Counted from the first letter of the stretch, positions 8,321-18,813 are shown. The stretch: DNA of 64,000 bases from Trujillonella endophytica (GCF_900110555.1 NZ_FOEE01000008.1:1-64000); one strand, 5' to 3'. Notes: generated by a model from the sequence alone, not told the origin. Made by a program: numbers and translations.

Positions 8321-9934
8321 GTGACGGACGCCGACGACGCGACCCGGCCGATCGGGTCCCCCCGGGCCGCGCTGCCACCCGTCCCGGGAGCGGGGTCGTC
8401 ACGGTCGCGGTGGGGTGCCCGCGCCGCCGCGGGATCCGGGGACGGGGCCGCCGCCCGTCCGCGGGGGTTCGGCGCGGCGCTCGCCCTGACCGTCGCCAAC
8501 GCCGTCGTCCCCGGCAGCGGGCTCCTCGCCGCGGGTCGTCGGCGCACCGGGCTCGCCGTCCTCGCCGCCTTCCTCGTGCTCGTGGGTGCCGCGGTCTGGC
8601 TGGTCACCGCGGGCCGCCGGACGGCGGTGGGCATCGCCGTCGACCCCGGGCAGCTGCGCTGGCTGCTGGCGGGGGTGGTCGCGGTGGCGGTGCTGTGGGT
8701 GGCCGTGGTGATCGTCGGCTACCGCGTCCTGATGCCGCGGCCGGCCTCGTGGGGGCGGCACGCGGTCGGGGGGCTGCTCGTCGTCGCGCTCGTCGCCGCC
8801 GTCGGCTATCCGGCCTACCTGGTCGGCCAGGTGGCGGTCGCGCAGACCGAGCTGATCGAGGAGGTCTTCGCCGACGACCGTGAGTCGGCCACCGTCGTCG
8901 ACGAGCCCGACCCGTTCGGCGACCAGGAGCGGGTGAACGTGCTGCTCCTCGGCGGGGACGGCGGCGAGGGCCGCGAGGGGGTGCGCACCGACACCGTCGT
9001 CGTCGCCAGCATCGACACCGATTCCGGGGACACCGTGCTGTTCAGCCTGCCCCGCAACCTGGAGGACCTGCCCTTCCCGGAGGACAGCCCGCTGGCGGAG
9101 GTCTACCCGGACGGGTTCGACGCCGGCAGCGAGAGCGAGAGCCTGCTCAACGCCGTCTACCGCAACGGGCCGGCCATGTACCCCGACATCCTGGGGCCCA
9201 CCGACGACCCGGGCGCCGACTTCCTCAAGCTCGGCGTCGGCGAGGCGCTCGGGCTGGACATCGACTACTTCGTGCTGGTCAACCTCGACGGGTTCGCCCG
9301 GCTGGTCGACGCCCTCGGCGGCATCACGGTGAACGTGAACTACTACGTGCCGATCAACGGCATCGAGGGCGGGGAACTCCCGGACGACTACATCGAGCCC
9401 GGTCGCGACCAGCACATGGACGGCCAGCGGGCGCTGGCGTTCGCCCGCGGCCGCTACGGGCTGTCGGACTACCTGCGGATGGAACGCCAGCGCTGCGTCA
9501 TCGACGCGATCATCGACGAGGCCGACCCCATCACCCTGCTGCGGGACTACCAGGAGCTGGCGGCCGCCACGCGCGACATCCTCAGCACCGACATCCCCCG
9601 CTCGGCCCTCCAGGACTTCGTCGACCTCGGCGACAAGGTCAAGGAGGGAGAGGTCACCAGCGTCGTCTTCGACAACACGGTCATCAACCCGGCCTATCCC
9701 AACTACGACGCGATGCGCTTCATCGTGCTGGCCGCGCTGTCGCCGGACTCCTCCTCCCCGGGGACGACGACCCCGGAGCCGACCGACCCGACCGACCCGA
9801 CCGCGACCGACCCCCCGCCCGGCGGCGAGGTGCCCGTGGGGCCGGTGGCCGACATCGGGAACGCCTGCGCCTACGACCCCGTGCAGGCCGCGGCCGCGCT
9901 GGAGGCCGGGGAACCGCCGAACCAGGCCGACTGA
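8321..9934 (+). CDS. LCP family (LytR-CpsA-Psr) cell-wall glycopolymer ligase
   Basis: A 537-residue membrane protein. After a basic, low-complexity N-terminus come about four hydrophobic segments (near 47-66, 74-92, 115-135 and 146-166), then an extracytoplasmic LCP domain from about 205 to 430. LCP hallmarks include VNVLLLGGDG, RTDTVVVASID, LFSLPRNL, YFVLVNLDGFARLVDALGGI and the RALAFARGRY-RMERQR block with Arg/Asp residues that bind the polyprenyl pyrophosphate. LCP enzymes attach teichoic acid or arabinogalactan-type polymers to peptidoglycan. A Thr/Pro/Asp-rich linker precedes the C-terminus. The start is GTG at 8321 with GGAGG about nine bases upstream. Multiple N-terminal membrane helices are more than the usual single anchor. 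Confidence 0.85.
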   Translation: MTDADDATRPIGSPRAALPPVPGAGSSRSRWGARAAAGSGDGAAARPRGFGAALALTVANAVVPGSGLLAAGRRRTGLAVLAAFLVLVGAAVWLVTAGRRTAVGIAVDPGQLRWLLAGVVAVAVLWVAVVIVGYRVLMPRPASWGRHAVGGLLVVALVAAVGYPAYLVGQVAVAQTELIEEVFADDRESATVVDEPDPFGDQERVNVLLLGGDGGEGREGVRTDTVVVASIDTDSGDTVLFSLPRNLEDLPFPEDSPLAEVYPDGFDAGSESESLLNAVYRNGPAMYPDILGPTDDPGADFLKLGVGEALGLDIDYFVLVNLDGFARLVDALGGITVNVNYYVPINGIEGGELPDDYIEPGRDQHMDGQRALAFARGRYGLSDYLRMERQRCVIDAIIDEADPITLLRDYQELAAATRDILSTDIPRSALQDFVDLGDKVKEGEVTSVVFDNTVINPAYPNYDAMRFIVLAALSPDSSSPGTTTPEPTDPTDPTATDPPPGGEVPVGPVADIGNACAYDPVQAAAALEAGEPPNQAD

Positions 9935-9941
9935 CGCGGGC

Positions 9942-11144
9942 TCAGAAGGGCGCCTCGGCGAACCAGACCGCGTCGAGCTCCTCCTGGCTGTGCCCGTCCC
10001 AGTCCACGCGCAGCACGTAGGACGACAGCTCGCCGTCGTAGAACGTGATGTAGCGCCAGGTGGCCGGCCCCGCAGGGCTGAGGACGAGGTCGCCCTCGGC
10101 GGGGCCGTCGCCGTAGGACCACGTCGTCGCCGGGCCGCCGAAGGCACGGGCGGCCCCGACCTCGACGTCGCGCGCGGCGGTGTCCGGGAACTGCAGCACC
10201 GTCAGCCGGAGGCCGTTGGGGTAGGCGCAGGCCACGACGGCGGCGCCGTTCGTCGGCGTTCCCTCGTCGCAGGTGGAGTCCTGCCAGGACGTGCCGCCGG
10301 GCTCGGCGGGGACGAGCTCGGGGAAGGCCAGCGCGATCTCGTGCGCGTCCATCCACGGCCCGGGGGAGAAGGCGCTGACGTCGATGGAGGTCTGGCTGCC
10401 GTCGCCGTCCTCGTCGACCGCGGTGAGCTCGTAGTCGTGGTCGCCCAGCGGCACGTCCTCGTCCCGGTACGGGCTCCCGGTCAGGTCGTCGGCGAGCAGC
10501 GTGCCGTCGCGGGTGACCTCGTACCGGTCGGCGCCGGTGACCGCCTCCCACTCCAGGTCGACGTCGTCCTCGGTGGTGCTCGCGCTGATCTCGGTCAGCG
10601 CGTCCAGGGGGGTCACGACGGCGTCGCTCTCCACCCGGTCCGAGCGGTCGCCGTCGTCGTCGAGCGCGGTGACGGCGTAGCGGACCTCGGTGCCGCCCGG
10701 CGCCTGCGCGTCCACGTACGTGGTCTCCGCCGTCGTCCCCAGCAGGTCGTCGCCGCGGTGCACCTCGTAGCGGTCGGCGTCCTCGGCCGCCTCCCAGGTG
10801 ACGGTCACGCCGGCGTCGGCGTTGGCGGCCGCCACCCCGGTCGGCGGCTCGACCGGACGGGTCAGCAGGAAGACGGTGACCCCCGCGGCGACCAGCACGG
10901 CGAGCAGCGCGATGCCCAGCGACCACCACAGCGCCGTGCGGGAGCGGCGCGGGGGCGGGTTCCACCCGGCGTTCGGGGTGGCCCAGCCCGGGTGTCCGGA
11001 ATCCTGCGGGGTCCCCCAGCCGGGCTGGGGCGGCGGCTGCGTGGGCTGCTGCTGCGCCGGGGGCTGCGGCTGCGGCCCCCACGCCGGCTGGGGCTGCCAG
11101 CCGGGCTGCGGACCCCAGGCGGGCTGGCCGTACGGATCGCTCAT
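9942..11144 (-). CDS. membrane-anchored protein with Fn3-like repeats, function unknown
   Basis: A 400-residue protein not recognised as a named family. The first 66 residues are a Pro/Gln/Trp/Gly-rich cytoplasmic tail with PGW and PAW repeats. One transmembrane helix follows (about 71-95), then two fibronectin-III-like repeats (about 98-180 and 183-260) that share the pattern TWEAAEDADRYEVHRG / LEWEAVTGADRYEVTRD. A C-terminal globular domain with two cysteines (about 265-400) completes the extracytoplasmic part. The topology suggests a surface or sensor protein. The ATG at 11144 has a GAGGGGG ribosome binding site. It converges with the LCP gene 7 bases away. Confidence 0.7.
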   Translation of the reverse strand: MSDPYGQPAWGPQPGWQPQPAWGPQPQPPAQQQPTQPPPQPGWGTPQDSGHPGWATPNAGWNPPPRRSRTALWWSLGIALLAVLVAAGVTVFLLTRPVEPPTGVAAANADAGVTVTWEAAEDADRYEVHRGDDLLGTTAETTYVDAQAPGGTEVRYAVTALDDDGDRSDRVESDAVVTPLDALTEISASTTEDDVDLEWEAVTGADRYEVTRDGTLLADDLTGSPYRDEDVPLGDHDYELTAVDEDGDGSQTSIDVSAFSPGPWMDAHEIALAFPELVPAEPGGTSWQDSTCDEGTPTNGAAVVACAYPNGLRLTVLQFPDTAARDVEVGAARAFGGPATTWSYGDGPAEGDLVLSPAGPATWRYITFYDGELSSYVLRVDWDGHSQEELDAVWFAEAPF

Positions 11145-11167
11145 GGGACCCCCTCGTCGCCGGCGAC

Positions 11168-11216
11168 CGTCGACACGCTCCGTGTCGACGACGGACAGAT
11201 CGTGACGCTACGTCAC
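11168..11216. promoter_or_regulatory. two palindromes in a divergent intergenic region
   Basis: The 191-base gap between the Fn3-like membrane protein and the small membrane protein holds two perfect inverted repeats. One is CGTCGACACG-CTC-CGTGTCGACG (11168-11190, ten-base arms). The other is GTGACG-CTA-CGTCAC (11202-11216, six-base arms). Two compact dyads 12 bases apart between divergent genes look like operators. No regulator gene is adjacent. Confidence 0.45.
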
Positions 11217-11335
11217 CGTTCGGAGGGTCGAACCCGGGCGACGGGAGGTGTTACCGGTCTGAGACGCTGCGGCGCGTCCGGCCGGTGGGCCGGCGCAGCG
11301 CGTTCCGGCCGGGAGCCGGCGGGAGGAGAGTGGTC

Positions 11336-11530
11336 ATGCCGCTGGGCGGGGATCCGCGCAGGGAGCGGCTCGTGGGGCTGCTCCTCCTGGGCGTCGCGGC
11401 CGTGCTGGTGGTGTCGTCGCCGACCTGGTTCGCCGGCGACCGGCAGGTGGTGGGCGTGGCCCAGCTCGCGGTCGGGGTGCTGCTGGCGGCCGTCGGCACC
11501 CTCCTCCTGCGCCGGGCGAGGCCCCGCTGA
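11336..11530 (+). CDS. small two-helix membrane protein, function unknown
   Basis: A 64-residue protein. After a short basic N-terminus (PRRER) there are two hydrophobic helices, about 12-27 (LVGLLLLGVAAVLVVS) and about 39-57 (VVGVAQLAVGVLLAAVGTLLL), then an RRARPR tail. GGGAGGAGA lies about seven bases before the ATG, which supports real translation. It is divergent from the Fn3-like membrane protein and shares its regulatory gap. I do not recognise a family. Confidence 0.6.
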   Translation: MPLGGDPRRERLVGLLLLGVAAVLVVSSPTWFAGDRQVVGVAQLAVGVLLAAVGTLLLRRARPR

Positions 11531-11579
11531 GCCGGGGATCGACCCGCGGTGGAGCGGACCGCACCCGGCACGGCGCGCG

Positions 11580-12791
11580 TCAGCCCGTGTAGGGGCGTTC
11601 CCGGGCGAGCTCATCCTTGGCGATCCCGCGGATGTGGACGGCGTCCGGTCCGTCGACGATCCGCAGGGTGCGCGCGCTGGCGTAGAACCGGGCGAGCACC
11701 GTGTCGTTGCTGACCCCGGCGCCCCCGTGCACCTGGATGGCACGGTCGATCACGTCGAGGGCGACACGGGGTGCGGCCACCTTGATCGCGGAGATCTCGG
11801 TCTTGGCCCCCTTGGCGCCGAACTTGTCGATCAGGTCGGCGGTCTTGAGCACGTAGAGCCGCGTCTGGTCGATCTCGATGCGCGACAGCGCGATCGCTTC
11901 GCGCACCGTGCCCTGCTCGGCCAGGGGCCTGCCGAAGGCGACCCGGTTCTTGGTCCGCTCCACCATCAGGGCCAGGGCGCGCTCGGCCATGCCGATGGCG
12001 CGCATGCAGTGGTGGATGCGACCGGGGCCGAGGCGGGCCTGGGCGATCATGAAGCCGTCGCCCTCGCCGGCCAGGAGGTTGCCCACCGGCACGCGCACGT
12101 CGGTGAAGCGCAGCTCGGAGTGGCCGTGCTGGTCCTGGTAGCCGAAGACCGGCAGGTGCCGCACGATCTCCAGGCCCGGGGCGTCGCGGGGCACCAGGAT
12201 CATCGACTGCTGCCGGTGCGGGGCGCCCTCGGGGTCGGTCTTGCCCATGACGATGAAGATCTGGCACCGCTCGTCGGCCGCCCCGCTGGTCCACCACTTG
12301 CGGCCGTTGATCACGTACTCGTCGCCGTCGCGGACGATCGACGTCTGGATGTTGCGGGCGTCCGAGGAGGCGACGTCGGGCTCGGTCATGGCGAAGCCCG
12401 ACCGGATCTCGCCCTCCAGCAGCGGCTCGAGCCACCGCGACTTCTGCTCGGGCGTGCCGAACAGCATCAGCGTCTCCATGTTGCCCGTGTCGGGCGCGCC
12501 CACGTTCATCGCCTCCGGGGCGATCACCGGCGACCAGCCGGTGATCTCGGCGACGGAGGCGTACTCGAGGTTGCTCAGGCCGCCGAGCTCGTGGTGGAAC
12601 AGGTTCCACAGCCCGCGCCGGCGGGCCTCGGCCTTGAGCTCCTCGAGCACCGGCGGGTGGGCGTGGTCGTCGTGACCGCGCTCGGCACGCCACGCGTCGT
12701 AGACCGGCTCGGCGGGGAACACGTGCTCGCGCATGAAGTCCCACGCGCGGGCGCTGACGTCCTCGGCCTTGGCGGAGAGGGCGAAGTCCAT
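11580..12791 (-). CDS. acyl-CoA dehydrogenase, ACAD10/11-like
   Basis: A 403-residue FAD-dependent acyl-CoA dehydrogenase. It has the FAD/acyl-CoA signature [13 protein letters not shown], the [21 protein letters not shown] beta-domain block, the [13 protein letters not shown] and [12 protein letters not shown] segments and the C-terminal [11 protein letters not shown] and [14 protein letters not shown]. The ending DGPDAVH resembles the ACAD10/ACAD11 clade, which acts on longer or branched acyl-CoAs or hydroxy-acyl derivatives, with the catalytic acid in this loop. It is monocistronic here, 49 bases from the carbamoyltransferase stop. The exact substrate cannot be read from sequence. Confidence 0.92.
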   Translation of the reverse strand: MDFALSAKAEDVSARAWDFMREHVFPAEPVYDAWRAERGHDDHAHPPVLEELKAEARRRGLWNLFHHELGGLSNLEYASVAEITGWSPVIAPEAMNVGAPDTGNMETLMLFGTPEQKSRWLEPLLEGEIRSGFAMTEPDVASSDARNIQTSIVRDGDEYVINGRKWWTSGAADERCQIFIVMGKTDPEGAPHRQQSMILVPRDAPGLEIVRHLPVFGYQDQHGHSELRFTDVRVPVGNLLAGEGDGFMIAQARLGPGRIHHCMRAIGMAERALALMVERTKNRVAFGRPLAEQGTVREAIALSRIEIDQTRLYVLKTADLIDKFGAKGAKTEISAIKVAAPRVALDVIDRAIQVHGGAGVSNDTVLARFYASARTLRIVDGPDAVHIRGIAKDELARERPYTG

Positions 12792-12840
12792 GAGCGGACC
12801 GTAGAGGGGGATGTGGCGGTCGGCACAGTGGGGGGCCGGG

Positions 12841-14487
12841 TCAGCCGGGCAGGGTCGGGCGCCGTCGCCGGACGACGAACGGTCCGATGGCCAGCAGGTC
12901 GACCGGCGCGGAGCCGAAGCACTCCAGCGCGTCGCGCGGGTCGTCGACCATCGGGCGGCCGGCGGTGTTGAGGCTCGTGTTCACCACGACGGGCAGGCCG
13001 GTGCGCCGCTCGAAGCACTCCAGCATGCGGGCCACCAGGGGCTCCTCGGTCCGGTCCACGGTCTGGATGCGCGCCGTCCCGTCCACGTGCGTGACGGTCG
13101 GGATGCGCTCCGCCCACTCCTCGGCGACGTCGTGGACGAAGAGCATGTAGCGCGAGGGGAGGGGGCCGCGGCTGAAGATCTCCGCGGCGCGCTCGGCCAG
13201 CACCATCGGGGCCACGGGCCGGAACTGCTCGCGCCCCTTCACGTCGTTCATCCGCTCGAGGTTGGCCTCGTGGCCGGGGTGGGCGAGCAGCGAGCGGTGC
13301 CCGAGCGCCCGCGGGCCGAACTCGCTGCGGCCCTGGAACCAGGCGACGATCCCGTTCTCCGCCAGCACCTGGGCGACGGCGTCGGCCACGTCGCGCGGGC
13401 GCTCGTACTCGATCGCCGCGGTGTCGAGCCGGGCCCGGATCTCCTCGTCGGACCAGCCGCGGCCGAGGTCGGCGCCGGGCATCGGCTCGGTGGTCTCGCC
13501 CAGGCCCCGGGCCACGTGCAGGGCGCTGCCCAGCGCGGTCCCGGCGTCGCCCGCGGCCGGTTGCACCCAGACGTGCTCGAACGGGGTCTCGCTGAAGATC
13601 CGGGTGTTGGCCACGCAGTTGAGGGCGACGCCGCCGGCGAGGGCGAGCGTGCGGTCGCCGGTGCGCTCGTGCAGCCAGCGGGCGAGGTCCAGGAGCACCT
13701 CCTCGACGCGCCGCTGCACGCTCGCGGCGAGGTCGGCGTGCCCTGCGGTCCAGTCCTCGCCCCGGGTGAGCCGCGGCGCGTAGTCGGAGAAGTCGATCCT
13801 CGGTGTGCGGAACCCGCCGTCGTCGGTCGCCACGATCAGCTCCGACAGCTCGCCGAGGAAGCGCGGCGTGCCGTAGGAGGCCATGGCCATGACCTTGAAC
13901 TCGTCGCTGCTGCGCAGGAACCCGAGGTGGTCGGTGAGCTCCTCGTAGAGGAGGCCGATCGAGTGCGGCAGGGCCTGGCCGGCAAGGATCTCCAGCTGCC
14001 CGTCGGTGTACCGGCCGGCCAGGTGGCTGTGCGCCTCCCCGCGGCCGTCGAGGACGAGCACGGAGTTGTCGGCGGTCGGGGCGGCCAGGCCCGCGGAGGC
14101 GGCGTGCGCCACGTGGTGCTTGACGAACCGCACCCTGGCGGGGTCGAGGCCGGGCAGGGCGTGGGCGAGGAACTCCGGCGCCCTCTCCGCGTACATCTTC
14201 CGCATGGCGTCACCCGGGTCGTCCAGCCCGGACTCCTCGGGGGTGCCCATGAGGGCGGGGTCGAAGGAGTAGGCGACGGCGTCCAGGTCCTCGGGGCGCA
14301 GTCCCGCCTCGGCCAGGCACCAGGCGGCGGAGAGCTCGGGCAGCTCCCACGCGCTCCACGGCAGCGGACGCTTGCCGTGCTTGCGCCGGCTGAACCGCTC
14401 CTCCTCCGCGGCGGCCACGATGCGGCCGTCGACGACCAGTGCCGCCGCCGGGTCGTGGTAGATCGCGTTGATCCCCAGCACCTTCAC
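12841..14487 (-). CDS. carbamoyltransferase (NodU/CmcH/TobZ family)
   Basis: A 548-residue O-carbamoyltransferase. The N-terminal Kae1-like domain starts with [16 protein letters not shown] and carries the metal-binding [10 protein letters not shown] motif and VLVLDGRGE. The C-terminal YrdC-like domain region carries [19 protein letters not shown], a family hallmark for carbamoyl phosphate/ATP chemistry, and [17 protein letters not shown]. Members decorate Nod factors, antibiotics or cell-surface sugars with carbamoyl groups. No biosynthetic cluster surrounds it, so the acceptor is unknown. The GTG start has GGAGGAG about eight bases upstream. The 94 bases between it and the helicase stop show no further gene. 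Confidence 0.93.
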   Translation of the reverse strand: MKVLGINAIYHDPAAALVVDGRIVAAAEEERFSRRKHGKRPLPWSAWELPELSAAWCLAEAGLRPEDLDAVAYSFDPALMGTPEESGLDDPGDAMRKMYAERAPEFLAHALPGLDPARVRFVKHHVAHAASAGLAAPTADNSVLVLDGRGEAHSHLAGRYTDGQLEILAGQALPHSIGLLYEELTDHLGFLRSSDEFKVMAMASYGTPRFLGELSELIVATDDGGFRTPRIDFSDYAPRLTRGEDWTAGHADLAASVQRRVEEVLLDLARWLHERTGDRTLALAGGVALNCVANTRIFSETPFEHVWVQPAAGDAGTALGSALHVARGLGETTEPMPGADLGRGWSDEEIRARLDTAAIEYERPRDVADAVAQVLAENGIVAWFQGRSEFGPRALGHRSLLAHPGHEANLERMNDVKGREQFRPVAPMVLAERAAEIFSRGPLPSRYMLFVHDVAEEWAERIPTVTHVDGTARIQTVDRTEEPLVARMLECFERRTGLPVVVNTSLNTAGRPMVDDPRDALECFGSAPVDLLAIGPFVVRRRRPTLPG

Positions 14488-14581
14488 GCCCGCACTCCTC
14501 CCGCCCGGCTGCCCCCGGCTCCCGCCTGGATGATCGGGTCGTCGGCTCCGCCGCGCAGGCCGAGCGGCCGCCGGGGCGGGG

Positions 14582-16282
14582 TCAGGCGGGGCTGCGCGGC
14601 CGTAGCAGGTCGTTGCCCAGGACGGCGGCCAGCCCGAGCGTCTTGTAGCCGACCTCCTCGAAGAGGACGACGAGGCGGTCGTCCTCCACGCGCATCACGA
14701 TGCCGGGACCCCACTCGGCGTGCTCCACGGGCGACTGCGGGGGAAAGGGGTCGTTCCCCTCGCCGGCGGTGGACCGCTCGGAGGCGAGGCCGGCGGTGCA
14801 GTTGTCGCAGTTGCCGCAGGGCTTCTCCAGCTGCTCGCCGAAGTAGCCGAGCAGGAACTGGCGCCGGCACTCGGTGGTCTCGGCGTAGCCGCGCATCATC
14901 TCGACCCGGCTCTGGTCGACCCGCTCGTGGTGTTCGGCCAGCTCGCGGGCGGCCGCGGCGGCGGCGGCGGGACTCGGGGCGCCGTCGGCGGGGTGGGCGG
15001 CGCCCTCCTCGTCGAGCACGACGGCCGACACCTGCTCCAGCAGGTTGAGGTCCCGCGCCAGCGGGGTGGCTCCCCGGCCGGTCTCCTCGCGCAGGTCCCT
15101 GATCTCCACGCCGTCCTCGAGTCCGGCGGCCGGTGCGGCGGCGACCAGGCCGGCGACCTGCTGCAGCTCCTCCTCCACGGGGGCGCCGGCGGCGAAGAAC
15201 CGGCGGAGGCCCAGGTCCTCCTGGCGGTAGACCAGGACGGCGAGCGCCGGCTCGCCGTCCCGGCCCGCCCGGCCGATCTCCTGGTAGTAGCTGTCGACCG
15301 AGTCGGCCGGTTCGGCGTGCACGACGAAGCGGGTGTCGGGCTTGTCGATGCCCATGCCGAACGCCGTGGTGGCGACGACGACGTCCAGCTCGTCGGTCAT
15401 GAAGGCACGCTGGGTGTCCTCGCGCTCCGCCTTGTTCAGGCCCGCGTGATAGGCGCGGGCCCGCAGGCCGCGCTCGGCCAGGTCGGCCGCGACCTCCTCG
15501 GTCCCCCTCCGGGTGGCGCTGTAGACGATGCCCGGCACGTGCCCGTCGCCGACCTCGGCGAGCACCCGGTCCAGCACCGCCTGGTGCTTGCCGGACGCGT
15601 CGGCGTGCTGCTCGACCTCCAGCCGGATCTCCGGCCGGTCGAACCCGGCGACGACGACGGCGGGATCGCGCATGCCCAGCCGTTCCACGATCTCCGCGCG
15701 CACGGGCGGGGCCGCGGTCGCGGTCAGGGCGAGCACGGGCGGGTGGCCCAGCTGCTCGACGACCGAGCCGAGGCGGAGGTAGTCGGGGCGGAAGTCGTGC
15801 CCCCAGGCCGAGACGCAGTGCGCCTCGTCGACGACGAACAGGGCGGGGGCGGCTGCGGCGACGGCCTCGACCACCTCCGGCTTGGCCAGCTGCTCCGGCG
15901 CGAGGAAGAGGTAGCGGACCGTTCCGTCCACCAGTCCCTCGAGCGCCGCGCGCTGATCGCCGGCGGACATCGCCGAGTTCAGCTGGGCGGGTCGACCGGT
16001 CAGCCCCTCGATCACGGTGAGGCGCTGGACCTGGTCCCGCTGCAGCGCGATGAGCGGGGAGACGACGACCACCGGTCCGTCCAGGAGGTGGCCGGCGATC
16101 TGGTAGACCGCGGTCTTGCCGGCGCCGCTGGGCAGGACGCCGAGGGTGTCCCGGCCGGAGAGCACCGACCGCATGGCCTCCTCCTGGCCGGGGCGGAACT
16201 CCGTGAAGCCGAGGAGATCGCGGGCGACCTCCCGGAGGCGGCGGGCGGTGACGGTCTTCCCCGCAGGGCTGCTCGGTGGCAC
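14582..16282 (-). CDS. RecQ-family ATP-dependent DNA helicase
   Basis: A 566-residue superfamily 2 helicase. Walker A is PSGAGKT, the DEAH box is [19 protein letters not shown], motif V is [18 protein letters not shown] and motif VI is [10 protein letters not shown]. The RecQ zinc site follows in [25 protein letters not shown] (broken here as cysteines about 20 apart, then a CGNCDNC cluster). A small C-terminal segment reads as an SH3-like domain ([17 protein letters not shown]), and no HRDC domain is seen. This is the shorter actinobacterial RecQ type used in recombination and fork repair. The GTG at 16282 is chosen from a GGGAAG nine bases upstream. The reading frame is open far upstream, so the start is uncertain. 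Confidence 0.88.
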   Translation of the reverse strand: MPPSSPAGKTVTARRLREVARDLLGFTEFRPGQEEAMRSVLSGRDTLGVLPSGAGKTAVYQIAGHLLDGPVVVVSPLIALQRDQVQRLTVIEGLTGRPAQLNSAMSAGDQRAALEGLVDGTVRYLFLAPEQLAKPEVVEAVAAAAPALFVVDEAHCVSAWGHDFRPDYLRLGSVVEQLGHPPVLALTATAAPPVRAEIVERLGMRDPAVVVAGFDRPEIRLEVEQHADASGKHQAVLDRVLAEVGDGHVPGIVYSATRRGTEEVAADLAERGLRARAYHAGLNKAEREDTQRAFMTDELDVVVATTAFGMGIDKPDTRFVVHAEPADSVDSYYQEIGRAGRDGEPALAVLVYRQEDLGLRRFFAAGAPVEEELQQVAGLVAAAPAAGLEDGVEIRDLREETGRGATPLARDLNLLEQVSAVVLDEEGAAHPADGAPSPAAAAAAARELAEHHERVDQSRVEMMRGYAETTECRRQFLLGYFGEQLEKPCGNCDNCTAGLASERSTAGEGNDPFPPQSPVEHAEWGPGIVMRVEDDRLVVLFEEVGYKTLGLAAVLGNDLLRPRSPA

Positions 16283-16344
16283 CGAGTGCCGCTTCCCGGA
16301 GGGCGAGATCGGCAAACGACGCGCCGGTCGACCCGCGCCGGCGC

Positions 16345-17451
16345 TCAGGACGGCAGTGGTCGCCGGCGGGCGAGGTCGGCGGCGTCGGCCGCGGCGCGCC
16401 CGGACAGCCATCCGGTCCGGTCGACCGAGGTGGTCCGGCGCCGGCGCAGCCGGGGGAAGAGGTCGTCGAACGTCCGGGCGACGGCGGCCTCCCGGTCGCG
16501 GAGCACCGGTGCCAGGTCGGTGCCCCGCGCCGACGCCGCCGCGGTGGCGTCGGCGGTCCCGGTCCGGTGCGCCGCCTCCAGCCGCTCCCCGACCCGCACG
16601 GCGTAGGCCAGCAGGAACGCCCGGCGGAAGCCGCGGGACCGGGAGTGCGCGCCCCCGTGCCGGCCGGCCGCCTGCACGGCCCGCCCGGCCTGCACGAGCA
16701 GCGAGGTGACGAGCAGCTCGACCGCGTCCAGGTCGGCGGGCATCCCGATCAGCACGGCGATGCCCAGCGAGGCGAACCACGCGGTCCGGACGCCGTTGGC
16801 CTCCGCCACCGCGCTGACCAGGTGCATCTTCGCGTCCAGGTACGGCGCCTCGAGGTGCATCCGCCGCTCCGCCACCTCGGGAGCCGCCGCACCGGGGCCG
16901 CCGGGGCGGCTGGTCGCGGCCGCCGCGACGAGCACGGCGTCGATCGCGTGCTGGGCCATGAGCTCCTGGGCCTTCGCGGTGAGCGCCTCGGCCTCCTCCG
17001 GAAAGTCGGTCGACTCGGCCTTCGCCAGCAGCGCCCGGATGCGCCGCAGGGCCCGCGCGGCGGCGCCCGCGCCCGCGACGTGCCCGGGAGCGGCCGCCTC
17101 GCGGGCGCCGCCGACAGACCGCGGGGGCCACCGGGACGGGACCTCGGCGAGCCGGGGGAGGGGTGGCAGCAGCCGCACCTGGAGCCACAGCTGGTGCACG
17201 TCGTCCCCCGGCGCCGTCGCCCCCCGGGCCTGCCGCCGGACCTCGTGCACCTGCGCGTCCCACTCGGCGGGCACCGCCCGCTCCGCCCCGAGCAGCTCGA
17301 CGCTGGCCACGGCGACCGCGGCCGCGAGGCCGGCCAGCGAGGGCGCCGAGCGGCCGACCGCGTGCACGAGATCGGCCGGCCGCCACCCCCGCTCCCAGGC
17401 ATCGGCGACGGCGTCCAGGAGGCGGGGGTCCAGGAACTGCTCGCGACTCAT
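16345..17451 (-). CDS. DUF2786 domain-containing protein
   Basis: A 368-residue protein with a DUF2786 segment in the middle: [36 protein letters not shown], read in pieces around residues 135-170. This actinobacterial and phage family has no firm biochemical role. Flanking regions are Ala/Arg-rich; a hydrophobic [28 protein letters not shown] stretch lies near 220-250. The start is ATG at 17451; an in-frame GTG ten codons earlier is possible. It is divergent from the molybdenum sensor gene across 145 bases in which I see no clear motif. Confidence 0.8.
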   Translation of the reverse strand: MSREQFLDPRLLDAVADAWERGWRPADLVHAVGRSAPSLAGLAAAVAVASVELLGAERAVPAEWDAQVHEVRRQARGATAPGDDVHQLWLQVRLLPPLPRLAEVPSRWPPRSVGGAREAAAPGHVAGAGAAARALRRIRALLAKAESTDFPEEAEALTAKAQELMAQHAIDAVLVAAAATSRPGGPGAAAPEVAERRMHLEAPYLDAKMHLVSAVAEANGVRTAWFASLGIAVLIGMPADLDAVELLVTSLLVQAGRAVQAAGRHGGAHSRSRGFRRAFLLAYAVRVGERLEAAHRTGTADATAAASARGTDLAPVLRDREAAVARTFDDLFPRLRRRRTTSVDRTGWLSGRAAADAADLARRRPLPS

Positions 17452-17596
17452 GACGAGCAGGCTGCGGCACGGGGCCGACACGGAGCGGGCGGGCCTGTGG
17501 AGAACGGCGCGCCGTCCACAGATCGGCGGCAGTGCTTCCCGGGCGCCGGCCTCCCGGCGCCGCTCGTGGCCGGCGAGCGGCGGCTACCGTCCCGCC

Positions 17597-17989
17597 GTGG
17601 CCACCTACCGCATCGCCGAGGCGGCGGAGCTGCTCGGCGTCAGCGACGACACGGTCCGCCGCTGGATCGACAGCGGGCGGCTCGCCGCGCGGCGCGAGGC
17701 CGGCGGTCCCGCGGTGATCGACGGCGAGGCGCTGGCGGGCGTCGCGGCCGGCCTGCACGAGGCCCCGGAGCCCGGCGCCACGCGCTCCTCGTCCGCGCGC
17801 AACCGGCTGGCCGGCATCGTCACTCGCGTCGTCCGGGACACGGTGATGGCGCAGGTGGAGATCCAGGCCGGCCCGTTCCGGCTGGTCTCGCTGATGTCCC
17901 GCGAGGCCGCCGACGACCTGGGCCTCGAGGTGGGCGTGCGGGCGGTGGCGACCGTCAAGGCCACCCAGGTGAGCGTCGACGTCCCGTAG
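17597..17989 (+). CDS. HTH-TOBE molybdate-responsive regulator
   Basis: A 130-residue protein with an N-terminal MerR/excisionase-like helix-turn-helix ([26 protein letters not shown]) and a C-terminal single TOBE/Mop domain (about 66-130: [13 protein letters not shown] ... [10 protein letters not shown] ... [15 protein letters not shown]). Mop domains bind molybdate or tungstate. The pair is a compact analogue of ModE, and its place 44 bases upstream of modABC on the same strand supports control of molybdate uptake. The start is GTG at 17597. There is no strong ribosome binding site. Confidence 0.88.
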   Translation: MATYRIAEAAELLGVSDDTVRRWIDSGRLAARREAGGPAVIDGEALAGVAAGLHEAPEPGATRSSSARNRLAGIVTRVVRDTVMAQVEIQAGPFRLVSLMSREAADDLGLEVGVRAVATVKATQVSVDVP

Positions 17990-18033
17990 CCGGTTCCGCA
18001 CCTGCGGAACCTCCACCCGCTAGTCTCCCGCGC

Positions 18034-18813
18034 ATGCGGATCCGGGACATCGGCGCGACCGCGCTGGCGGTCGCGCTGCTCGCCGGCTGCGGAACGGACG
18101 GCGGCGGCAGAGGCGGCGGGTCGGACGGCGGCGGGCTCGGGGGCACCCTGACCGTGCTCGCGGCCGCCTCGCTGACCGACGTCTTCACCGACCTCGGCGC
18201 GCGGCTCGAGGGCGACCATCCCGGCCTCGAGGTGCGCTTCACCTTCGCCGGCAGCTCGGCGCTGGCCACCCAGATCACGCAGGGCGCCCCCGCCGACGTC
18301 TTCGCCTCGGCCAATCCCGACCAGATGGCGGTCGTCACCGACGCCGGGCTGACCGACGGCGAGCCCGAGGTGTTCGCCGCCAACGTGCTCGAGATCGCCG
18401 TGCCGGCGGACAACCCCGGCGGCGTCACCGGACTGGCCGACTTCGCGCGCGAGGAGCTGACGCTCGCCCTCTGCGCGCCGGAGGTGCCCTGCGGTGCGGC
18501 GGCCGAGGAGGTCCTCGACGCCGCCGGGGTCCCGGCGGCCCCCGACACGCTGGAGGAGGACGTGCGCGCCGCGCTCACCAAGGTCGAGCTCGGCGAGGTC
18601 GACGCCGCGCTGGTGTACGCCACCGACGTCGCCGCGGCCGGGGACGACGTCGAGGGCATCGCCGTCCCCGAGGCCGAGGACGCCGTCAGCGACTACCCCG
18701 TCTGCGTGCTGGCCGACGCGCCCAACCCCGCCGCCGCGCGGGCCTTCGTCGAGCTCCTCCGCTCCGGCGACGGGCAGGCGGCCCTGTCCGCGGCCGGCTT
18801 CCGCCTGCCGTGA
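18034..18813 (+). CDS. modA: molybdate ABC transporter substrate-binding lipoprotein
   Basis: A 259-residue periplasmic-type binding protein anchored as a lipoprotein: signal helix then lipobox LLAGC (Cys about residue 19), a Gly/Ser linker, then TLTVLAAASLTDVFTDLG, FTFAGSSALATQITQGAPADVFASA and the C-terminal YPVCVLADAPNPAAARAFVELLRS, all typical of ModA. It captures molybdate outside the membrane for ModBC. ModB starts inside its stop codon (GTGA). Family and context agree. Confidence 0.95.
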   Translation: MRIRDIGATALAVALLAGCGTDGGGRGGGSDGGGLGGTLTVLAAASLTDVFTDLGARLEGDHPGLEVRFTFAGSSALATQITQGAPADVFASANPDQMAVVTDAGLTDGEPEVFAANVLEIAVPADNPGGVTGLADFAREELTLALCAPEVPCGAAAEEVLDAAGVPAAPDTLEEDVRAALTKVELGEVDAALVYATDVAAAGDDVEGIAVPEAEDAVSDYPVCVLADAPNPAAARAFVELLRSGDGQAALSAAGFRLP

